64,000 bases of DNA from Lepidodermella squamata (Eukaryota > Gastrotricha), in contig JBLDXI010000003.1 of NCBI GenBank assembly GCA_047495785.1, positions 4,092,001-4,156,000 on the forward strand. Reading direction: 5' to 3'. Every line of letters begins with the position of its first letter. Within the stretch, counting starts at the first letter, position 1. Below the pieces are notes generated by a model. That model was not told the DNA's origin. It saw nothing but the letters and a program-made list of their open reading frames with translations, and did not search any database. Below, piece after piece: positions 56,650 through 64,000 of the stretch. Both the position numbers and the translations under genes were made by a program.

Positions 56650-56677
56650 AATAAAATCTGAAATTAAATTTGTTTAG
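56650..56677 (+). promoter_or_regulatory. DBT poly(A) signal and PRIM2 acceptor-like site, 22 nt apart
   Basis: AATAAA at 56650-56655 is the likely DBT poly(A) signal. AAATTTGTTTAG ends at 56677, 11 nt before the PRIM2 ATG at 56689. Two adjacent sites of this kind between same-strand genes only 232 bp apart resemble operon junctions resolved by trans-splicing. Confidence 0.5.
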
Positions 56678-56688
56678 AGGAGGTTAAT

Positions 56689-59600
56689 ATGGATTTTGAG
56701 AACCGTCCTTCGACCCTAAGCCTGGGTCTGAATCCTGGGATGAAGGTGAAAATGGACCCGGGTCTAACGAAATCGTCGATTTGGTTGCAGATGTACGACG
56801 AACCGCCGGCGGAAGAGCTGTCCCTCGAACAAGTTATTGATTTATCGCTGAAGCGGTTGCGCGGCCTTCGTATCATAGAATCGGCCGGACTGTTGCGATC
56901 CAGAGGCTCGGCAGAATACACCAAATTACTCGAGAAAGAGCTTAACACGGATGATTTTATTAAATGTTGGACTAAACAGGTGAAATAGCGAACTAGTTTT
57001 TGAAATTTTCATTCGCTGTTTTATTTAATTGTTCAGACCGCTATAGGTAGCGTTAACAGTGGCGTGGATGAAGAGTTTCGCCGCCATGATATCATTTCTC
57101 ATTTCCTTATGCGACTGGCCTATTCGAAAACGTTAGTTTTGTTTGAATCAAAAATGTTCAATATTTTAAATATTGGAATCTTGGAACTTACTAGACCATT
57201 GCGTAAGCAAATAAACTTCAGAAATTGCCCACTAATTCTCAGCCAAACAAGGTTTAAATAGCAAAAAAATCAGGTAAAAATGGAAAAATTTCGATATTTG
57301 CAGGAAAAGTTTTCGATTCTTCTTTGAGGATTTTTGAGCGAAAGCTGTTCTTTATTCTTTGCTTTGTCCACCTTAAGTTACCATTACGTATTTTTTGTGT
57401 TCCGCTTTAGGGAGGATTTGCGGCGTTGGTTCTTGCAACAAGAGGTCGACTTGTTCAAATTTCGCTTTGCCCGTGAAACGCCGGCAGTTCGCGAGGCTTT
57501 TCTCGCGCTAAACAATCTGTCCTGGGAACAGCTATCCGAAATTGAACGTCGCGAATGGGCTCTGGAATTGGCCGACGCTATCGCCTCGACCACAAATTTT
57601 TCGAAGCGAATCACCGAATTTTCGCCGGAAGCGATTCGCGAGGGCCGCCACGTGTTCTACAAAGTGCCGTGGCACGAAGTTGCCGATCTAGTCCGGTCGC
57701 GTTCTGTCCTCCTTAAACGCGGCTGTGCGATCGTGCCATCCGAGGATGTTATCTCCCTCGCCGCCGCTCGTTTTCGATCTCACCTAGCCGAGGCGTTGGC
57801 CACAATCGCGCGAAGAATGCCGGCGCTTGAGGCGGAAGAACGCGGCCGGTTGTTGCCGATTCTCGAGCAGTTGTACAGCGTCAACACGCCGACGGCAGCG
57901 TCGCAAGCCGCTGCGGCTGCGAGCGGCTCGGAGGATACGCAGCACCCGTTGAAAACCAGCGCTGATGTAGACAAGTACGCGAGCTCGTATTCGCCCTGCA
58001 TGCGGCACATGTACTCGCAAATGAAGCAGCGCCATCACTTGAAGCACGCCGCTCGTCTGCAGTTCGGTCGGTTCTTGAAGGGCGCCGGGCTGCCGCTCGA
58101 CCAGGCTCTTCACTTCTGGCGGACCGAGTTTTGCCGCGACCCGGCCATGACTGTGGACCGATTCGATCGCAACTACGCGTATTCGATTCGCCATTACTAC
58201 GGTAAAGAGGGTCGCATGACGGAATACGGGCCGTTTTCGTGTGTTCGAATCATCACTGAGACTGGCCCGTCCGGCCAGGGCGAGGCCCACGGCTGCCCTT
58301 TCCGCCACTGGGATGCCCCGGCTCTACGGCTGGCTCTTCGCAACGATTGGGGCCTGAGCAGCGAAGCGGTATGTTAATCTATTTTGGCCCTGGAAGCCAT
58401 TTAAAACATTTTCATTACTTATGAATTCCCAAATTTGCTTGACTCCAAGGATTGAGAAAATTCATTCATGTGGATAGCAAACGTCCAGCTCACCTGATTC
58501 CACACCAGCTCATGTTGGATCTTCTTGAGCTCTTGCAATAATTGAGGATCACCAAGGGGATGCAGGGTCAGACGGACCTGATCTCTAAGTAACCTGCCCT
58601 CATACCTTGGGGACCTTGGATCCCCATAGCGACTATATTTGGAATGATGGGCCAAAACGCCAAGCTAAAGTAAAGCAGAGCAAAAGTATAGCAGAGCAAA
58701 GGTATAGCAGACCTCTAGGTAACACTGCTAGGTAGTCTTTTTGCTTTTTTCGCTTGATTGTCATCTTCAATCTTATTCGCTGTCTTCTCTAACGAGTCGC
58801 ACTTCCGGCAGAGCAAGCGTTCGTCTTTCTTAGGTAAAACTTTCAGTAGCTCGCAAGATTGGTGAAACAAAGTTGGGCAACCATCGCAGCTTACCATCGC
58901 CTTCTCCATGGTTGTATTGAACGCAAGCTGCGGTGGGTCGATTGCGTGGTGTTCGAAGAACATAACATAACATAACATTTTTCTTTATTTGTCAGCACTG
59001 ATGAAATTTTCAGTGTTCGAAGTTGTTCGAAGAAGCAACGGTCAATGGCCCTCTCAGTTTGAAGACGGCAGGGTACTAGCCAGTGTGAACTTGAAATTTC
59101 ACTCTTCGATCGCAGCGTTTCGCTAACTTTCATGTCCACAAGCTTGACTAAGCCAACGTTTCCATAAATAATGCCTAAAATAGGGTAAAGTGAAACAATA
59201 TAAATATGAAAAAATATCTCATCGTTCCTCTCCTAAACTCTTTACCCTTCGGGTCCCACGCCATCTCACGCGGCTTGTTGTAGAGTTGGGGATTCTTCAC
59301 TTCTTCGGCTTGTCGTTCCTTGGCTTCGACCAACAAGGTTAACCTATAACTATTAATATCCAGCCAGTAGGCATATGGAATGATATCGTCCAATTTTGAC
59401 GATTTTGTACCATGGAGACGAAGATGAGTCTTCGCCATATCTACCACAAGGTCTTCGATGTCCATAGTAAGAATCCACATGCAACATCGGTTTTCAAAGG
59501 AAAAACGGTAGTCTGCAGGAAGCGCGTCGGCTCCCTGTTTCCTGTTTTCCGAAACAGTTCGGAATTATTCTAATGTCGTTATCAGTGTCGTTATGACAAA

Positions 59601-59976
59601 GACTGTTGGTCAGTGAAAATTGAAGTGTCTTCAATAAACTAACCAACTATCAGTTTACAGGAATTTTTCGGCCAGTTGGGGAAAGACCATTTTTGTGAAA
59701 ATTCCACTCGATTGTATAGGATATCATCTGACTGCTCTCACAAGTAGCACAATTATTCATACAAAAATTGATGCATTTTCCTATTATTTCATACCATAGG
59801 ATATCCAGCGAGTGATGGACGCAGTTGGTCGAGGTGCCTACCAGTTGGCTTGCGGCCAGTTGCTCGCCCTCAATTCGCGTCGCCCCGGTCAGCAGAACGC
59901 CAACATCGACCCTGTAGTCGTGCAGAGTCCGAACCAATATTTAAGCGAGGCCCTAGCCCGTGCCAAAATCGAATGA
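56689..59976 (+). CDS. PRIM2: DNA primase large subunit (506 aa)
   Basis: Four exons: 56689-56979, 57037-57131, 57411-58368 and 59800-59976. PRIM2 joins PRIM1 and DNA polymerase alpha to make RNA primers for replication in the nucleus. The length is close to the usual vertebrate 509 residues. The N-terminal half carries the RTEELRRWF-type helix (here KTEDLRRWFLQQE, formed across the exon 2-3 junction). The C-terminal domain has all four iron-sulphur cysteines: SPCMRH (325), PFSCVRI (406), HGCPFRH (424) and YQLACGQ (466, in the last exon). The terminal SPNQYLSEA corresponds to the family's HPNQFFCES. Intron 3 is unusually long (1431 bp) and holds a candidate antisense gene (58715-59480). Confidence 0.95.
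58640..58720. repeat. Short imperfect tandem repeat in PRIM2 intron 3
   Basis: Three to four imperfect copies of a roughly 20-nt unit built on AAAGTATAGCAGAGC. A separate CATAA microsatellite lies at about 58961-58978. Both flank the 3' exon of the nested minus-strand gene candidate. Confidence 0.5.
58715..59480 (-). CDS. Candidate nested gene in PRIM2 intron 3, PHD-like C-terminus (207 aa)
   Basis: Three exons on the strand opposite PRIM2 join in frame: 59480-59246, 59174-58999 and 58927-58715, with GT-AG borders and matching phases. The product starts MWILTMDIEDLVVDM. A central stretch (KPREMAWDPK then GIIYGNVGLVKLVDMK) is followed by a zinc-finger-like end: CDGC, four residues, H, two residues, C, about twenty residues, then CRKC, like the second half of a PHD finger. 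It ends in a basic KKAKRLP tail. I cannot name a family; it could be a chromatin protein or a remnant of a mobile element. The consistent splicing argues for a gene. Gene within an intron of an essential gene is the main oddity. Confidence 0.45.
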
Positions 59977-60432
59977 ACACTGCCCATTGATCTTCCTCGA
60001 ATCTCACATGGCTCAAGCTGCTGCATGATATCATCTTCTTTCGATTTTATTGTCATCTCAATTCTTTCCATTTCATTGCTTAAATTCACTGTCAATAAAG
60101 CCAATATCAGTCCTGGATTTTTCTGGTTTTTTTCTGTCATTTTTTTCAAGTTTACATGAGCGAGAAATCACGAATAAATTTTGGCGGTTCCGTAGAATGG
60201 CGCTGACTTGTTGTTATTTACACGCAATTAAGTGTAAACGAGAAAAATGTGAAGTGCGCGATGACCTGTAACATGGAGATCGCTGCTAAAACGTGAGCTG
60301 ATGGCGTTGTATTCATTTCGCTCGAGTACATTACCTGCTGTCACGGGCGAGAGCAGGCTTAACGGCGCCCTCATCTAAAAAAGCGACAAGGAACTTGAGG
60401 CTCGCGTGCATCATTATCATTTTTTCATCACC
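59977..60432 (+). other. Intergenic region after PRIM2
   Basis: AATAAA near 60093-60099 is the probable PRIM2 poly(A) signal. Unlike the preceding intergenic gaps, no acceptor-like site is seen before the next ATG (60433), so the next gene probably has its own promoter. Nothing else is recognised. Confidence 0.4.
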
Positions 60433-61761
60433 ATGTCTTGCCAGCCTGGCTATGCCATGTTAACTTTCACACTTCTTTGTAGCGTACTCGGCTTGGTTCC
60501 GCTCCTGATGGCATCGGACCATCACAAGAGTTCGGAAGATATTCGGCAGCTGAATAAAGATTTTTCTGTAAGATGAGAGCTTTTTTTCGAGCTGCGCATT
60601 CACCATTGTGTTTCTGCAGTTGGATGAAATTTTGCATCGTACGCGTAGGGAAGCCGTTTTCAACGTCACCGAGCTTGGACAACAGCCATCGGCCGAAGAA
60701 TGCGGTCGAGACACGCGAGTCAGCGCTTGCCGGTTACTTGAAGCTCACAATATTGGCTACGTAATTTCGCATTGTATTTTGGCGGCATTATAACCCGAAA
60801 AACGTGGTTTATTTTTAGGTCTGGCTATGGCCAGTAGCGCTAGGCCCACCGAAGGGTCGTGAAAGTCCTTTACAAACTGCGACCAACACGGCTTCGGCTT
60901 TGAACAATGTTGTCGACCTATGCGCGGGAAAGAAAGCGTAAGGACCAAAAAGCCGCTGTTTTTAAACTGCTGCCCAGAAAAGAAGAAAATCCTATTCAAA
61001 ATACTAGATAAATATGTTGGCCCATATTATGTAGCAAATGAATGTTTGAGAAATATTAAAGTAACTTAGGAATCGTGGGGTTCGATGTGAAGCTGTTTGT
61101 GAATATTTTTTCATTATTTTAACATATAATTACGCAGGACGGCCCCGTATGGCAATCTGAAATTCTGCATCTGTCCAACAGTCCTTGATACCATCTACAA
61201 CTATGCGGCGGATGAAATATTCTTCAGCTTGCCTGTTCGTTTTGACATTGAAATTACAAACAGAATTAAAAACTATATCTTTCAAGGTTTATTCGCTGAC
61301 TGTTCTGGATTCGACGCTATGCCCTGCCGTTAATCAAGACCGGCGAGATACGGGTGCAACTGGCCCAGAAGGCGCTACCGGACCGCAAGAGGCTCCAATT
61401 AGCCGGTTCGACTTATCTCTCATCGAAACGCCAGGCTTCCACACGGTAGACTTCACATGCGGCTTCGCAAACAACGGTAGTTTTGGCGGCGCGGTTTCAA
61501 TCTGCAGCCAGGTAGGCATTTCTCTCACCTGAAAAAACATGTTTATACGCAATATGAAACTATTTTTAGGTCGCTCATTTTTGCGCCCATGCCATCACGA
61601 ATCATCAATTTGTCACGGCATTATCACGCAACTACTCGGCGACAAACATCCCGACAACTGGCCTGATAGAAATTCTGCCATACACCGAGCACAGTTGCGG
61701 CCTTAAATTTTTGACTCAATTCAGCATCCGATGCTCGATTCCTTGCAGCTATACTATATAA
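60433..61761 (+). CDS. Unrecognised secreted cysteine-containing protein, 6 exons (302 aa)
   Basis: Exons: 60433-60567, 60620-60760, 60819-60937, 61138-61286, 61339-61511 and 61570-61761, with phases consistent. The N-terminus (MSCQPGYAMLTFTLLCSVLG then LVPLLMA) is a signal peptide. Cysteines are spread through the protein (EECGRD, SACRLL, DLCAGK, FCICP), and exon 5 contains a tiny collagen-like GATGPEGATGP. The last two exons carry FTCGFANNGSFGGA, SICSQVAHFCAHAI and CSIPCSYTI, probably a disulphide-rich beta fold. I do not recognise the family. It is unrelated, as far as I can see, to the cysteine-rich pair at 13.5-15.2 kb. Confidence 0.7.
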
Positions 61762-62241
61762 AGTTACGAGCATAAAAACAAGCCTGCCAATTTTTATACA
61801 CACACTTTAGAAGTGTCTTGTAGGCGTTAAATTACCAGCTTACTATTTGTTCAGGCGTGGGTTCAGAGTTAAAAAAAGTTGCTAAACAAACACACGCGGA
61901 AAATAAAAAATAGTAAAAAGCAAGAGAAGATGAATGAGTAGTTTCTGATTCATTAGCACGCTCAGCGTTTTATCTGTAATTGATGAAAAATTTAATTATA
62001 CTACAGTGTTCACGTGTAAAAATAATGATGCTGCGGGTTCAAGGCGGTTTATTCATCTTTCTGATGAATGGCCAATGTCGTGGGGTCAACTAGAAACGAA
62101 GGAATCTGTTGACTACGTAAGCAAACAACACGCCGTGATTATTCACCGCCTTCCAGTCTTTTCATGAATTAACTACCGACGTGTTTATTTTTTTACATGC
62201 TGTTTTGATAACTTTTTTAGACAAGCTTCACAAAATACATC
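61762..62241 (+). other. Intergenic region before the mucin-like gene
   Basis: AATAAA near 61912 may end the preceding transcript. GATAACTTTTTTAG ends at 62220, 21 nt before the next ATG, another acceptor-like site without a visible first exon. Nothing else is recognised. Confidence 0.4.
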
Positions 62242-64000
62242 ATGCCTAAAATGAGCTCATTTTTAATAACAATTTGTGTAGCACACCTTTCCGCGGTTTG
62301 GTTCATATCTAGCGCGAATCCGTCCCCGGTTCGATTGCTTGAAATCAGCAGCTTTATAAATGCAACTGCTGTAATCGACGATGCGAATTTTACAAGAAAT
62401 TTTACAAGCCCGCTGAAGATTGATCAAAATCAAGCGTTAGCTAGCAACCAAAGCGCTAAGCAGTTGGCACCAAGTATTTTAGTCCGCCCGGCAACGCCTT
62501 CGACCAGCACAACCAGGCCCGTATCTACGACAACAACCGTTAGAACGACTACCACTTCAAGTCGCCCGACCACCGCACCGCCCAGAACTCGAGTTACCGA
62601 TACTACGACAAGGCGAACGACAACTCCTAGAATTACTACGCCGAAGCCGAAGACTGTAGATGAAATCATGGCAGCAGCCGTTGATACGGTGATTGAGGAG
62701 GAATTCATCTTTCAGCTGATGCTACTCAGGAGCAAAGAAAGCGGCGCGCAGGTGAATGAGAGCGAATCCGAGGCGGCGGATGCTGATGGCAAAGGCTCAG
62801 CTCCTCAGGGGCGCCCTAGCAAACAGGCAGCCAGGGTGAGTCGATGTCCTTAATTTAAGCTCTGATTCCTTTATTGAATCTTTGAGAATGATTACCAGCT
62901 GAAAGCTGAATGTTGATTATTTATGATTATTCGATTCTCTTGCAGGCTCTTGCTGGAAATCCAGCTCCTATTGAACCTCCTGCAAACGAATCCACAACTT
63001 TAAATATGCAAGAGCGGCTTGATAACCTAGCTTCAAAAATGACTTCAATCGATGTGCCCATTCCTCCTGTTGCCACCGCACGTGGCCTGGTTGTCGATAA
63101 TTGCTCCGACATAGCGATTCAGCGAGTAGCCTGTGACCTTCTTGCGAAGAGCAAGGAAGGTTCTTTGATGCTTATGCCCCTCTCGGCCGATTCGCCGTTG
63201 CTTAGCGACTCGAGAAACTCGGCGTTTTTCACGGTTATGGAGTCATGCATCGACCCGAGCTCTGTCCGAAAACGCCGTCGTGTCACCGGCTGCCAATTGG
63301 CGAAAAGTTTGACCAGCATTCAGTCAGTTGTCGAAGCAATGGCACCGAAAGCACCGAACCCAATTTTATCGGCATCGGTAGTGTCAGCATCGATGGTGCC
63401 AGTATCGGTAGTCCCAGGACCGATAGCGCCAGCAGTGCCGTCATCCCGTCGCATGGACTTCAACACATCTCAAGATGCAATCAAAGCGAAGAAACCGACA
63501 GTTGTACAAAGCATCTCTCTAGAATCCGATGGCAGCGTTGATTTCATGTGTAGTACGTATGACGCTGCTGGGAACCTTCAATACGACGTATGTGATGAGC
63601 TAAACGATAAGTGCGGCCAATTATTCGGCAGTCAGACATCGAGCCAAGACCTTGAAGTGGTGTACGACTACCCATCCGAGGATGACACTTTTTCAGCGAG
63701 TGGCAACCGCCGGTCTCGAGCTGGAATTAACGTCAAGTCTCAGTCTGGCAAGCCGAAAAAACTTTACCGGTCGCAAAAATGCGCAGCGGCACCCCCGAGT
63801 TATCCAGCACCGATGTCCATCCTGGATGTAGCTGGATCTAGTCGAGCTATGGCATCTGCGCCTGCATCTACAGCATCTATGACATCTGCGATCATCGTCG
63901 AACTTAACTCGGCTTCAGACGTCAAACGAGCCCAAGAACAGCTGGGCGGATACTACGACACTCTTAACACCAAATTGAGGAAGTATCTGACGAGCAAGGT
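62242..64000 (+). CDS. Secreted mucin-like protein, partial at the right edge (549+ aa)
   Basis: Exon 1 is 62242-62835. Exon 2 starts at 62946 and is open to the window end (the last two bases, GT after AGCAAG, could be a donor). The signal peptide MPKMSSFLITICVAHLSAVW is followed by N-glycosylation-type NAT and NFT sites. A Thr-rich run (about residues 85-135) is built of TTT, TR and TP units, typical of heavily O-glycosylated linkers. Next comes a short helical segment (VDEIMAAAVDTVIEEE). Exon 2 encodes a long region with a serine/alanine/valine/proline repeat (SASVVSASMVPVSVVPGP, about residues 325-345), isolated cysteines and a basic KPKKLYRSQK patch. No named domain is seen. A cuticle, egg-coat or matrix role is only a guess. 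Confidence 0.65.

Overview
The window is nuclear DNA from an animal with a fairly compact genome. Most genes are split by short GT-AG introns, often 40-70 nt, and the recognisable proteins are bilaterian: an RFX transcription factor, a pericentrin-like centrosome scaffold with a PACT-type C-terminus, a BICRA/GLTSCR1-like SWI/SNF subunit, ARFRP1, the branched-chain ketoacid dehydrogenase E2 (DBT), the primase large subunit PRIM2, and secreted CUB, F5/8C and sushi proteins. The species cannot be fixed from sequence alone. A small ecdysozoan or another compact bilaterian fits, and a pericentrin with a recognisable PACT motif argues against a Caenorhabditis-like nematode. Exon models below were built by hand; every multi-exon model keeps a continuous reading frame across all its junctions.

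Region 1 (1-13789) is a nearly perfect head-to-tail array with a period of 2594 bp: five complete units plus part of a sixth cut by the window edge. Each unit carries an intronless 610-residue TPR-SET protein gene on the minus strand, plus the 3' end (part of exon 3 and all of exon 4) of a secreted cysteine-rich protein gene. The intact parent of that fragment sits at the right end of the array (13476-14229). The right breakpoint of the duplicated segment can therefore be placed inside its exon 3, at 13789/13790.

Region 2 (13.5-22.2 kb) is a cluster of secreted proteins: two paralogous small cysteine-rich genes, an intronless sushi-domain protein, and a 16-exon protein with seven CUB domains and one F5/8C domain.

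Region 3 (24.9-49 kb) is on the minus strand. It holds RFX, with a textbook X-box in its 5' flank, the 18-exon pericentrin-like gene and a small orphan gene. RFX factors control ciliary genes and pericentrin builds centrosomes and basal bodies, so the neighbours are functionally related, though the link here is only adjacency.

Region 4 (51.2-60 kb) is a plus-strand run BICRA-ARFRP1-DBT-PRIM2 with 233-519 bp between coding regions. Each gene has a 3' splice-acceptor-like site shortly before its first ATG, and poly(A) signals lie just before two of these sites. This suggests spliced-leader trans-splicing and possibly an operon. PRIM2 intron 3 holds a candidate three-exon gene on the opposite strand. 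Region 5 (60.4-64 kb) holds two unrecognised secreted-protein genes; the second is a mucin-like protein running off the right edge.
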